NCBI RefSeq assembly: GCF_954871325.1
Contig: NC_088777.1
Location: 21,491,366-21,555,365 of the forward strand
Source of the DNA: Gordionus sp. m RMFG-2023
Taxonomy: Eukaryota > Nematomorpha > Gordioida > Chordodea > Parachordodidae
Direction of reading: 5' to 3'
DNA length: 64,000 nt
Under the pieces are notes generated by a model. It did no database searches and was not told where the DNA came from. It worked only from the letters and a program-made list of their open reading frames with translations. The position numbers and the translations under genes are program-made. Shown in pieces: positions 23,645-36,429 of this stretch; position 1 is the stretch's first letter; each line of letters starts with the position of its first letter.

Positions 23645-25136
23645 AACATTATATGTGTGGCAATAAATCCAATAGGATGAATATAGGTTATAGTAATTTT
23701 CTAATTACCCATTAGTATTTTTATCATATCAACTGAAAATCACATCTAAACAATTCGCATTAAGAAGTGCCAATAGTCTATTATGTGTATGATTAAACCT
23801 GTTGGCCATCTTTTTTAATGCAGCCATTTAACAACTAATTAATATATTATTCAATCTTTCAAATTAGTAGCTATCATATTATCACGCTATATCTACATAT
23901 AATTCCTAAATATTGGTTTACTATGCTTATTTATAAGTTTCGGTTATGTCAGGAAAAATTTGCATGGAGTTGACAAATTGTTAGATGAGGATTTTAATAA
24001 TGGAATGCTATATCTATTGGATTTTAGCAAGTAACGCTATATCTAAACAATTAGCCTTTCTATAGTCTTTGGGCATGAGTATTAATTTCAACTATCATAA
24101 TATTTCGCATTTTATTTTAATATTCATCAAATCTTCAGACATTGGTTTATTTTACTAGTCGTATTATATAGTCATGTAGCCTTCAATAAGATTATAATTT
24201 GGGATGGATTTCAATTATTTTAAATTCTATATATAAACCTTTAAGTTGAATAATGCTAATATGTATTCTAAAATTTAATGTTGCTTTATTATTTAAGTAT
24301 TAACTTATTATAATATAAAAGATGAAAATAAATTGTAAATTAAAAAACTTTTATCAGACTCTGAGTATCCAATCTGAAATTGAAATCGCCAAAGATAAAG
24401 TAAGGAATATTAGTCGATTCCATTTTGTGGCAGTTAAATTCAGAAATATTCATTTTGGAATTTGAATTCTCGATTCTTAAAGGAAAATGTAGATGTATAA
24501 AATTTATTTTAAAGAGTAATTTTCCGCCATCTAGTAGGGGTGGTCAGCGTTTCAAAATGATATCATTAATTCTGCTCAACTATATTTATATAAAATGAGT
24601 AAAATAGGAAATCAATCATGTGGCATAATACCTCTTACTAGTAACCCTAGTGTGGTAAACTAATTTATTTTAAATAAAATATATAAATTGAATATACTGA
24701 CCTATTGAGAGTAAACTCCAGAGCATTATAACGGCATGTGGTATAAAAGGACGGAGACTAAATTCAATATAATATATTTAAATATATATTGTGCATTATT
24801 TAAAAATGAATTATACACTATATAATCATTGTCAACAGGCCAACTCAACAGGGGCTCCGGTAAGGTCTGAGCCCCATGGCGGTCACGATTTTCATTCTTT
24901 AAAACTTTAACGGGCGGTAAACTGGACTTTTTTATGTAATTTTGTTTAAAAAAATTATCATTCTAATTTATTCAATCTTTGGATTTGTTTTTAAAAAATA
25001 ATAAATCATTTTCACTCTCTAAATCTAATTTTAAATTATGCTATGCAAAATAATATAGAGGCAATAAAAAATGGGCAAAAAATTCAAATTATTAAGTATA
25101 GCCTGGCCAAAATATAAATATAACTAATCTTAAAGC
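23645..25136. other. Unassigned A+T-rich region
   Basis: No gene recognised. A GC-richer patch at 24836-24915 (CAACAGGGGCTCCGG, GGTCTGAGCCCCATGG) could be a transposon end, but no partner was seen. Confidence 0.4.
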
Positions 25137-25560
25137 TAGTGATCTGCATCGGGCCAATTTTTTCAAGCCGGGCCCGAATTTTTTAAAAAAATTTTCCCAG
25201 TCCGAACCCGATTTTTTATTAGCTATTAGTTTATTTTTTATATATAACATTTTGCATTACAAATATCTCAATAGACAATTTATTTAGTATTTAATTATCT
25301 ATTTAAAAAACTACTATCAGAAATAACAATAAACCAAGCAAATAATAATTATAATATTAAATTACACAACTATAAATTAGCTTCATATTTATAATTATCA
25401 TTTAAAAATTAAAGTTTCAATTTCTGGTTTCTATCTATTTCTTCTAATAGCCTTGCAGTCTTTGTAAAAGTTCGCTCTGAAGTTGTGGAAGTTTCAGAAA
25501 TTGTTAAAATCTTTCTAACCAATTTTGTCATCTTTGGTAATATTAACTTCACCATTTTAA
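25137..25560 (-). mobile_element. hAT relic, family TAGTGATCTGCA, 3' end only
   Basis: The terminus TAGTGATCTGCATCGGGCC at 25137 matches the right end of the MITE at 44478-44844. Subterminal GGGCCCGA and CCGGGCCCG motifs follow. The minus-strand frame from about 25550 to 25409 reads LPKMTKLVRKILTISETS, then TTSERTFTKTARLL, a hAT dimerisation domain ending in TAA. The 5' half and the other terminus are missing. Confidence 0.75.
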
Positions 25561-28370
25561 TATATCTTTTTCCGGATCTATATTTTCTCTTTTATATGCA
25601 TATAAACTTCAAGCTCTAATCAATAATTATATCCAGAAGAAATTATTATAACATGTTATTTATTCATTAAATTGTGTTATAATCAATTTTTATACAGTGA
25701 AAACAATAAAATTAAAATACCTTATGAATTTCATATAATTTATTTTATGTATAAGTGGAGGGAGCGAAAATCATGGCGCTAATAAAAAAAGCCAGGATCG
25801 GACCTGGTTGTCAATTAATAAAACGATTCAGTATGCCTCAAAATTAAGAAAATCTAGAGGTTGGGAAACCAAGCTTTAAAAACAGAAAAATCTTGAGATT
25901 GGGATTTCAATATCTAAAAATAAATAATCATTTAACCAAGTCTACGTTTAAACTATATTTTTCAAAATGTCAAATGTTATCGATATTTTTATATTAAAAT
26001 TTTAAAAGGATGGCGTTGTGTCGCTACCCTTACTATTTCGGCATGTTAAAATTTTTTTTATATTTAATGCTCAAAAAAGTTTTGCTTAAATACAAAATAT
26101 TTTAGGAGTTTCAAATAAGTGTAGGGTTTCTAAGCCCGCAGAAAAAATAGCCTAGCAAATTAAAAATTGCTTATTTGAGAGAAGAATTGAATAATATTTT
26201 ATTAAGATGTTAAAATCAACAATGCAGTTCGGCTTTTTATATTTTGAATTAATAATACATAAAATGTGCGTAATGTAGAAATATATAATAATCTCTTTCC
26301 CTCTTTCTCTCATAATTCTTAAAAATAAATATTATATTTGTACCGTTTTGATGGCGATTATATTTGAAGCATCATGAAACATATGAATGTTGATGAAATT
26401 AAACGCGTTGGTTTTCGAAAATCGCCATCGAGTCATGCAGAATCCTTTCCTTGACCATTTTTCCTAAAATCCAAATCGAAATTTAAAAAATGTAACGGAC
26501 TTCAAAAATGTTAGGCCACCACACAGCTTACATCAAAAATGCTAGACCATATTCAATTTTTTTATGTTTAAGTAAATTATATTATCGTCTATCATTTTAT
26601 TTCAGTCATATTCTTAAATTTTTAATATAAATTACAATTCTGAAGGTCTCCTGGAATTCAATATTTATGAAATGCGACCCCTTATTAAGTTCAACATGAT
26701 ATGAAAGAAATTTCTGGCAGAAAGAAATTTTAATATTAAATGATCATCTTCAGAGGAATCATAGAAAGGTATAATAATGGTAAAATAAAGATAATTAATA
26801 AGGCTGGAGGTCTAAAATCAAGCATATTGAAAGGTTAAATAAAATCACATTGGATGATAGGTTACAATTCAATAGAAATTCATTCAGAATGAAATTGGAT
26901 ACTAAAATCAGATATATGTTAGTACTTGTTGATAGATAGGCATTCAATGAGCAATCACAAAAATTAATAGATTCGCATTCAAAGTTTATTTTTTTTTAAA
27001 AGGAACACGTTCATATTCGTAAACGCGCCTTCATTCATATCTATAATTCTATGTTTTTTTAAAAATGCATTTAATATTATGGCAAATGAAATGCCACAAC
27101 TTTAGCTTATTTTTAGTGGAAAACTTATGCTAGGCAATTAGAGTTTAATACTAGTCCTGAAGTATCTAACTCTAGGCTTTTCTACCGATTTATTTAAATA
27201 TGATATAAGTCATTTTATTACTTCGTTTTGTGGAAACTTTATTAATGTAAGGGATGTATATATATAAAAGCAGAAGTAGAGATTAATCAAAAATGAAACT
27301 GTGCTGGAAAATATCTGTAGTAAACAGCAGGCTGACAGATTATTTAAATTTTTTAATAAAAGTTTTGCTTAACCTTTTTAAATTTAAGGGGAGAGGAGCG
27401 GAGAGGAGAGGAGCGGAGAGGAACGTCAAAAAAAATGAATAAGTCCAAGTTCAAAATTCGTCTAAACTAAAAAGGATTGATTTTCATCATGTTTATCAAA
27501 GAATGAATTTTATTCATAAATTTGTTTTGAATAAGTATTTATTTACAACACTATTTATACAATGTATAAAAGTTAGATATAAATAATTTGTAATAAATGA
27601 CTGAAGCATAATATTAATTTCTAAAATAATTAATAGATAACTTACCTTGAAATGCATGAAAAACAAAATCTGGAGGCTCAAGGAGGCTGCCCCGTCCGCT
27701 CCCTCAATCACAAGGGTCTGGATCTGGTTAACCCACCATCAAAAAGAATAAAAACCAAATAAAGCTTCATTTATTATTCATTATATATAGTAGCTAAAGA
27801 TTTTTTAATAAATATGATTAAATATATTAATGAGATGTGATTAAGCAAAATCATTTTTTTTAAAAAAGGATCCAATAAAATTGAAAGAAAATTAACCCAG
27901 TTAAAATAAATAGCATGAGATAACGTAAGCGGATATATTATTGGGTAATATAATTGAATAATATTGGAAGTAAACAATAAAAAAGTATTACATTTGTTTC
28001 ATATATAATAAATATATTGCTGTTATTTTATAATATGGGTGAGGGTTCATAAGGGAAGCCTTTTCCTCCAAGGAGAGGTGGCAAGGGTTCAAATCCTGTC
28101 GTTGGCAAAAAAATTATTTTCTTTTTTGTTTGATACCGATTTTTTTTAAATATTACGATAGTTAATGGTTAAAAATTAAGGTGGCCGATCATTAATGATG
28201 GTGGTTTCTAGTTTCTAAAAGTAGCTTTCGTTATTTTATAAAAAAAATTATGCAAAATATATTTATTTAAAGATAAATATTTTGTTTTTTAAGATTATAG
28301 CTATTGGTTTGTTAGATAAAAATATATTTAATTTGTATGTTTTAATTTTTTTGTTTATAGTATGTATAAT
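25561..28370. other. Unassigned A+T-rich region
   Basis: No gene recognised. 27388-27428 is a purine tract made of GGAGAGGAGCGGAGAGG repeats, resembling the GGAGCGGGAGCGG subterminal motifs of the 59158-62100 hAT. 27670-27725 is a GC-rich patch without recognised identity. 28037-28108 is a tRNA-like stretch described separately. Confidence 0.4.
28037..28108 (+). other. tRNA-like stretch, degraded tRNA or SINE head
   Basis: Contains GGGTTCAAATCCTGTC, close to the B box of a tRNA gene, after a G-rich part, and is followed by an A-rich tail. I could not pair the last seven bases with a 5' acceptor strand or place a clean anticodon arm, so it is not an intact tRNA. Confidence 0.25.
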
Positions 28371-28620
28371 AGATGCACCGAAACCGATACTTGGCATTTC
28401 AATTATAACCGATATTAAAAAATGACAATAATTTTTTATTGTTTTAAAACTTTTAATTCAATTTACATGAATAAATCTCATAAATTAATTACAAATGATA
28501 ATAATGGTTAATTATTTATTTGCTTATATTCAATAAATATTAAATATTCGTTCTTATTTTATGGTATCAGCAAATATGTATTAGTATTGGTGGTATCGGT
28601 TTTGTCATCGGTGCATCTCT
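28371..28620. mobile_element. hAT MITE, terminus AGATGCACCG
   Basis: The left end AGATGCACCGAAACCGATAC and the right end (complement AGAGATGCACCGATGAC) are inverted. Flanks TGTATAAT (28363-28370) and TGTATACT (28621-28628) differ at one base and fit an 8 bp duplication. 250 bp, no coding sequence. Confidence 0.75.
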
Positions 28621-28628
28621 TGTATACT

Positions 28629-29738
28629 TCTCAAATTTTGGAAGCACCCTAGCAAAACTGCATTAATTATACTTTAAAAAATCTTTTCTCTTGCTAACGA
28701 TTTTCACTGCTACCCAATTTATTAATCTTTTATTATTTTTACAAACTCTCAACCCTTATTATTTTTTTTATCAATTTCAATCTGTTTATAATTAAAAGAC
28801 TTACGCCTGGATAAAACTCAGGAGGAAATTTTTCTTTCATAATAAATTCCACGTTCTCTATATTGCCGATATTAATCTGAAATCATTGATTCATTTATAT
28901 TTAAAATATCGCGGTTAATAAATTTTTATACTTGTTTTCTGCGAAAAATTTCGAAATGTGATTCTGTTTTTTACATTTATAAAATTAAAATATTGTATAT
29001 GAACATTTATAAAAGTTATATAAAAAAAATTACTCTTGAAATTCCATATTTCTACTTCTTGAATCGATTTGTGAACGAAATAAAAGTTTCCAAGTGCCTA
29101 AAATAAGATACATAGAAATAATGATGTTACGGCAACTTTAAAAACACTTAAGTTCGAAGAATGAAGACAGCAAATATTTTGCCTCGGAAACTAATTATAT
29201 AAATTAGCAGAAATGGTCAAGATAATTTTCTGAGATTGAGCCTAACGTTAAACCGATTTTACCAGTATATATTATATTTCTGGGTGTGGCCGATCCATAA
29301 ATTTTTTCCCGATATTCATATAAAAACAATACCGGTCCAATATTTTTATTTACCAATCTTTGAACCAATGTCATAAAAAATTAATATCTATGTAAAAAAA
29401 TAAGGGAAAGCAAGAATACTTTAACTTCCATATCTCATGACCAAGGCAATATTTGGTGCATTATCACGAATGATTAAATGCAATTTATTTTATTTTTATT
29501 CCCCAAAATAAAATATTGGCAATGGTTATGGCGGAATGTGAATCGTTAAATATTTTAAATCCTTTTCTAGTTGCAAATAATATCGCAAAAAAAAAATATC
29601 ATATTTTTAGCAAAGCTTTCTTAAAATAATTATATTTTTATTATTACAAATAAATTTCTTTTAAAATGATTCTTTTTTAAAAAATATTACAAATATATTG
29701 AATCTTGATTCATTTTCATTTATCATTATTATGAAATG
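28629..29738. other. A+T-rich region with a hAT catalytic-core scrap
   Basis: On the minus strand, 29490-29425 reads HLIIRDNAPNIALVMRYGS, like the block around the second catalytic Asp of hAT transposases (DNA-x-N). A sequence resembling hAT subterminal motifs (CCGATCC, ACCGGTCC) lies at 29290-29345. No ends could be placed. Confidence 0.4.
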
Positions 29739-29739
29739 A

Positions 29740-30010
29740 TCAGTGTTGTTTAAGTAGCTAATTATATTTTTGCGAAAATATAACTGTAACTAGTAACTGT
29801 ATTTTGGAATGTATTGACAAAAATAACTGGTTACATATTAAAATATGCTAAATAATATATTTTAGAAAGTTTGTTTAATTTAGAAAAACTTATGGAGTAG
29901 CAAATCTTAGAAACAAATTTTGAAAATAATTAATTGTTAGTTAAATATTTGTTAAGCTCAAATTTTATGAAAAACAAATATATTCTATATTTTTCGGTGC
30001 AAATATCATT
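29740..30010 (+). mobile_element. Remnant of the TAGTGATGTTAA hAT family
   Basis: AGTGTTGTTTAAGTAGCTAA is followed by AACTGTAACTAGTAACTG, as in the ends of 10340-11609. After a deletion, 29900-29985 encodes traces of NNFEN and MKNKY, matching the tail of that family's transposase. A deletion derivative with a damaged right side. Confidence 0.6.
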
Positions 30011-30099
30011 ATATTAAATATTTTCATGATTTTTAAAACCAATACAATATGAATTATTGGTTAAAACTCAATACAAACCAGTATCAATTTCAGAAAAAA

Positions 30100-31563
30100 T
30101 ATAATTAAGAAGCATGTTATAAATTTATAATGCGAAATTCAATCTTCTTTAAGGATTGAGTTAATTTTTCAATGATTTCATCAGTGCTTGGTGTCAATTA
30201 ATCTCTATGTGCATTAAAAAAGGATGCCCATTCCATTCAATCAATCAATTTCAGATATAAAACTTCTCAGGTATGTTAAATATTCTTTCATTGGTAAAAG
30301 TATTAATGAGTATAATGCCAAAATATCGCAATGATTCTGCGGTAATAGTATTTGCAAATTTGTAAATGCTGCCTGATAAATCAGGAGCCTTCATTCATAG
30401 GAGATAAAAATATGAAAAAGAAGGATAAGGAGATTTATTTCAAGGTATTCTTCTATTGATCTTACATTAATATTAAAACAATGGACTTGCCTTTCTCCGA
30501 GTCTAGGTAGACAAATATTAAATTCATAGAATTATGTTTTTGAACCATCAATAACATATTGTTTATAATTCGTCATATATGTTTTGCTCTGATTTCATTA
30601 AGTTCCAATACAATGCTTTTAGCTATTCTCATGGTCTCAATTAAATCGATGTTTTAAATATATTACACAAAATAATTAAACAATTTGTTAATACATTCTA
30701 ATGTAAAAAATATTGGTTGTCGAAAGAAATGACTTATTCAGGTTATTATGCTACCCTAAAAATTCAAACTTGAGTTAAAGATACTACAACCACTATTTTT
30801 ATCGTTCTTTCGAACAAAAACGAGCATTTATATTTAAAAAAATTTACATTAAACTTATAATTAATTTATTAAAAGTCAGAGAAATATAAAAAATTCTAAA
30901 TAAATTTATTTGCTATAAATAAATTTGTGCATCAATGGTAATGTTTTTATAATTAATGGGCGCATTGGTTAAGCAAGGATTTAATATTCCTTTACATGAT
31001 AAAAATATCCTTCGCACTCTTGAACTGATATTTATAGATTTAAATGGGTGAAATAATATATAATAAATATATATATTTTTTTTATATATAGGTTTAATAT
31101 TTTATATTTTATATATAAATTTTAATAATTTATAAATAAATTTTAAATATATTTTTTTTTATTATATTAGTCTTAATATTTTTTAATATTATATTTATTT
31201 AAATTATATCCCCATATGAAAAATGAATATTGCATCCAAATATTTTTATTTTTAATATAAAAAAAAGCGTTAGATAAAAGTAAATCAAAATCTATCTTGA
31301 AAAGTATCTAAAAACAGATACTTCTAAAATATTATCTAGATATATATAAAGAGTGTATTTAGATACCGATACCACATTTTTATATCTAGATACTTTAACA
31401 ACTCTGATTGTAAATTGAAATATGTATTCAATTAGAGGTAAGGGATTGTTATAAAATATAAATTCTTAATCATAAAATGGTAATATTTTTGAAAAATATT
31501 TTATGTTTTTTGGCTTTGCGTAAGGATTTGTCCCCCTGCCCCCTCCCGCTGGCTACGCGCCTG
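30100..31563 (-). mobile_element. Tip100-type hAT relic, 5' terminus at right
   Basis: On the minus strand the terminus CAGGCGCGTAGCCAGCGGG starts at 31563, followed by a G-rich stretch and GGACAAATCC, as in the element at 32713. The coding remains are at its left: 30540-30340 corresponds to NICLPRLGERQVH and neighbouring residues, and 30235-30130 gives PSTDEIIEKL, the tail seen in the better copy at 35534-35920. The 3' terminus is not recognisable. A terminus of another hAT ends at 31406 inside it. Confidence 0.7.
31387..31406. mobile_element. Single hAT terminus (complement CAGAGTTGTTAAAGTATC)
   Basis: Ends ACTTTAACAACTCTG at 31406, the same tip as the element at 59158-62100. The partner end was not found, so the body of this insertion is undefined; 31290-31386 is probably part of it. 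Confidence 0.4.
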
Positions 31564-32712
31564 TTGTAAGCCTGCTCAAAATGCAAATAAGTTTACGGTA
31601 AAAAATTTTCAACGCAATTATCTCTTTATTTTAATATAATTCCTTTAAATTTCATATAATAAATATGAGGATTCGTACTCAAGAATATCACCAGATTTTT
31701 TTCGAAATCTTTTTAAAACCATGAGGATTATTATAAATGAAGCGCTTTTTATATTAGCCTCATTTTATTTTAAATTTCAGTTATAATTTAGTTTTTTGTT
31801 ATGTCACATATCATTTTATATAATTTTAATTATTTGTTTATTAACTTCATAATCATACTAAATTCCAAATAGTTTTGCCTGTAAAATTCTGAAAATTGAT
31901 AATAATTTGTCATAAATGAAAGGTATAAGCAACAATTCTTTATTATTTTGCTAAAGATTGTATGAAAAAATAGGAATTATAAAATCTTTATTTTTATTCC
32001 TTGGTAATTTTCCTATTAATATTTTTTTAAAAAAAGGTTTCTGATAAATCTTAAGGGTAGAAAATATATTTTTCATCCTATTAAATAAAACATGCAAATA
32101 TTATATATTATTTTATTATGTTTTGCGGTCTAAATTATTATTTATTTTTTTAACAAAATTAAAATAGAATTTTTGCATATTTTCGACCGATCTCTTTTAA
32201 AATTATTTAAAATACCGGAATTATTTAAATCGATAAAAATAAGAAATTCGTTTATTTAGCTCGCTAACACACTTGGTTCCCGAGATACAGAGCCTCCAAT
32301 GTGCGAAATTTTAAATTCTTTATATTTCAAGACCTTTTAAGGCTTGAATTCTATTAAAATAATTTATATGAAGCAGAATATATCGTTCAGGCAGATTTTG
32401 CTAAAAATTGTGCCTTTGTGGTTCAAAATTAGGTGCAAGGATTTTACTGGAATAAGAGGCAAGTTGTAATTCATCTTTTTATGATTAATTACTACAATTA
32501 AAATTTGCGTAATTATATAGGAATCTTCATTCATAATACAATTGGCATTCATTTATTACAAAATATTTAGTCAGCTACTTATCAAGAAATTTAAAACCGC
32601 TCAAAAAAATTCTTCCACTTTTCATTCAATCTTTGTCACCATAAATGATTTCGGAATATAAGCTATGGCATTTCTGGGCCACATCTCATGGCAAATCGGA
32701 ATGTGATGGAGT
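31564..32712. other. A+T-rich region with one dispersed repeat copy
   Basis: 32150-32295 is a minus-strand copy of a repeat also present at 39170-39310; shared blocks include GTGTGYTARCGAGCTAAA and TAAATAATTCC. Nothing else recognised. Confidence 0.5.
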
Positions 32713-33599
32713 CATTGGCGTACGCAGCGGGGGGGGGGGCAGGGGGACAACCCCTCCCCCCCCCTCCCAAAGCCAAAAATGCAGATGCCGGATATATTTT
32801 CCAAAAATATTATTGTTTATATTCATTTATATTTTATTATATTTATTCATCTCGTTCTTTTTAAATTTTTATATTATTACCTTTTTGATTTACTAATTTA
32901 TTTTATCAATTAGTTTCATTTTCAAGTTTTCCTTAGCGTAATATTTATCTATTATTTTTAAATTTCCCGGTATTATATTTTCACCATTTTCAAATTTCTA
33001 GTCATGGATATTAGACTTTTTTTTTAAAACACTGAAGATAGTGAAAATCATACCAAAAAGCAAAAAAGTATAATATAATAATTTAATAAAATTTTTTAAA
33101 AATATTTTTAGCATTTAAAACCCCTCCCATAATAGCAAATAATAAAAGTATTGTTGAAAGAATAATTGAGAGTCAGGATATAGAGCCATCTAAAGATTAG
33201 TTATTCTAAAAATACATTTGGGCAGTTTTATAAAAACTTAGTTGGTATTTTTTAATAAATAATAATTTTAGATATTTAATTTAGTAAAAGAATGAGATTG
33301 CAACAATGTGCAGCAATAATTTTTTTAAAAATAATTTTAATTTACATCTCAATATTTAGACATAAACTTAAAACTAAAATCTTTATACAAAACTAGAGTA
33401 CAATGATCATCCATATGATATAGCCAATTTTTTAGATAAAGATAATATTAGCCTAGAAGAAAGACATATACTTCTTAAAAAGGTATATATTAAAGATACC
33501 CATGATAAATATTTTATTTAATAATAGATTTATATTCCACCCCTCAATTTTCAATATCCCCAAACTTTATGTGCTAACCGAAAGTTAAAATTTCAAAAT

Positions 33600-35920
33600 A
33601 GCTATTTTACTAGATGGTTATGGCTAGCATACTCCATATTGCAAGATATGTGTCCTGTTTGGACCACGATATGCTCGCAGAAATCTAGTTAAGCTTAACA
33701 CTCTTGTTAAGACTCTTTTCAACAAATACACAAATTATCACAAAAGCTGTGAACTGATGATTTCGTCAAAAGAATCAATTCAAAAGGGGGATAAGATTCC
33801 CATTTCATCACTTATTGATAAAAACAGGTTTAAAATCGCAAAAGAAAATAGATGTAAGATAAAACTAACTATTGAGGCTATTTTATATTGTGGCTTGCAA
33901 GGCCTAGCACTACGTGGCCACAAGGATTCAGCTTAAATTTTAATAATAATGATAAGGAAGGTAATTTTCGTGGACTTTTAAAATTTAAAGCATTAGGAGA
34001 TCCTGTATTAATGGAGAGCCTCATTAGTGGCAATAAAAATGCTACTTATCTTAGCCCTAGGATACAAAATGAGATAATTGATATTTGCAACAATATCATT
34101 TTAGAAAAATTGATTGCTGAAATCAATTCTGCCCAATGCTTATCAATTTTGACAGATGAGACCACGGACATTGCTGGCATTGAGCAGATGTCATTGTGTA
34201 CGCGATTTGTAGATACTCATAATAACATTATCAGGGAAATGTTTCTATAATTTATTCTTGTTTCAAGCATGACTGGGTCTGCTTTAGCTGATGTAATATT
34301 TGAGAATCTTAAAAAATTAAAAGCAATAATTAATCTTATTACAAAATTATTTTCAAATATATAGCTAAATATAAATATGATACGTGAGCAAGGGTATGAT
34401 GGAGCACGTACAATGAGTGGACAATTAAAGCTGCTATATATGTCCACTGTGCTGCCCATTCACTCAACTTAGCAATATCAGATTCATGTTCTTTACCATT
34501 GATATCAAATTGCTCAGGTATAATTTTAATTATTTAAAATTTTTTATATTTATATCAGGTAAAATATCTAGCATTTATGAGATGTTTAGATACCCCAAGC
34601 GTCAAAATATTTTGAACAGAATTATATCTGAAACTCCTTGCCCAACAAGGAGATAAAAATTGCGAAAAGCTTGTCCAACAAGATGGAGTCTTCGACATCA
34701 AGCAGTAATAGCTTTTATGGAGTTAGAAGAGCTGATTATTAATGCTCTTACAGAAATATAACAATGGTCTGAAAGAAATATTTCTTCAGAAGCAAGCAAG
34801 TTACTGGATTCAATACTTATACCATATTTTTTTCGCATTAGAATGTATTAATAAATTATTTATTTTTTTTTAAAAGCGATTTATTTTTATTTTATAAATT
34901 AAATAGTAAATTAAATACAATATATTATATTCTCAAAATATTTTCCATTTTTATAAATAAAAATGAACATTGAAAAGTTATTATATAAATAAATTATTCA
35001 TTACGCGAATAAAATTATATAAAATATATTCTAATCATCATGTGAGATGAGGCTGCCAATGAAGCTGATGTAATTGGCCCTGTGAATTGCTATATTGCTA
35101 TGGCGAGTCTTTGTCTTAAGAAGAAGCCTAGAAAATTATTTAATTATACAACTATTTTATGTAATACTTTTCAAAAACCTGATATTGATTTGATTGAGAT
35201 GATGAGAATAGCAGAGACAATTTTATTAGAACTCAAGGAAATTAGAGCTAGTGCTGATGAGTAATTTCATATTTTATATGTTATTGTTGAATCCAAAGGA
35301 GCTATAAGAGTTCAATATTTGACTCCCTCGACTTGCAGCAAGGCAAGCTTATCGTCCAAATATTAATATAGGGTCAATAGAAGAATATTATAAAATAAAT
35401 GTCTTTATGCCTCTTTTGGATACAATTATAACCCAAGTAAATGAACGGTTTTTAAACCATCAAGCTGCACATATTACTTCCGCAAAAGCCCTCTGAACCT
35501 TCTTCAGATGGTGATAGAAAAAAAATAAAATATTTGGCAGATTTTTATCATGAAGACGTTAATGTATCTCATGATGCTTTTTTAGCTGAATGCCAACTAT
35601 GGTATAAAAGATTAACTATGGTTGATATAGTCCCAAAAAATGATATGGATGCTTTGCATCATTTCAAACATCTTTTAGATTATTTTCCCAATATATTGAA
35701 ATTATTATATACATTAGCAACTCTTCCCATTAGTACTGCAATTAATGAGAGAACATTCTCTTCTTTAAGAAGATTAAAAACGTACCTAAGAAGTATAACT
35801 TCTGAAAGTAGTTTGAATGGTCTGGCCCTTTTGAATATTCATAGGCATTTGACGCCAAGCACGGATGAGATAATTGAAAAATTAGCTCAATCCCAACGAA
35901 GATTGGATTTTACATTATAA
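33600..35920 (+). pseudogene. Tip100-type hAT transposase pseudogene (TTF zinc finger, hAT core, dimerisation domain)
   Basis: Order: WLWLAYS, then a shift and YCKICVLFG at about 33615-33680, a TTF-type zinc finger. ILYCGLQGLALRGH near 33875, followed after another shift by the open frame 33888-34250 (NFRGLLKFKALGD, NATYLSPRIQNEIIDIC, LTDETTDIAGIEQ with the first catalytic Asp). REQGYDGARTMSG near 34380 and CAAHSLNLAISDSC near 34450. A possible 41 nt intron at 34518-34558. KACPTRWSLRHQAV near 34675. 35082-35264 (LFNYTTILCNTFQKPDI). 35534-35920 with the dimerisation domain (TLPISTAINERTFSSLRRLK, LNGLALLNIHRHL). Similar to ZMYM1-like proteins of 700 to 800 residues. Frameshifts and stops between blocks; dead. 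Confidence 0.9.
34518..34558 (+). other. Possible 41 nt GT..AG intron in Tip100 transposase
   Basis: Starts GTATAATTTT and ends TTATATCAG. Removal joins SNCS-G to KISSIYEMF in frame, the usual order after the conserved HSLNL block. Inferred from reading frame. Confidence 0.5.
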
Positions 35921-36429
35921 AAATATAATGTTTCTATAATATTTTTTGATCATTTTTTAAGGACTTATATATTTTTCTTTTACATAAAAAATATAATTAT
36001 TCATGTTTCCAACATTTAAATTTTTTATACTTTATATATAAATTTTAAAGGCTCATAAAAATTTAAATTTCTATTATGGGTTATTTATTTTATAGTCATT
36101 CATATCCTGGTTATATCCACTTAATATTTTATAATTCAGATTTATTTAAGGTATTTATATGTCGCCAGTTATATCCAGGCGCGTAGCAGGAATTTGTTTT
36201 GAAGGGGGGGGGGGATAATAAAATTTTTTAAGATATATTATTGTTTTTTTAAAATATCGAGCATAAATTTATTAGGACTAATAACTAATTCTAATACACA
36301 ATTTTAAATTAATGTGAATTATAAAAAAATTATATGTAAAGAATCACTTAAATGACCCAAAATAGAAATTTGAATTTTTGAGCCTTTACACAAAAAGTTT
36401 CTTAGGAATAATTGCATTTTGTATGTTAT

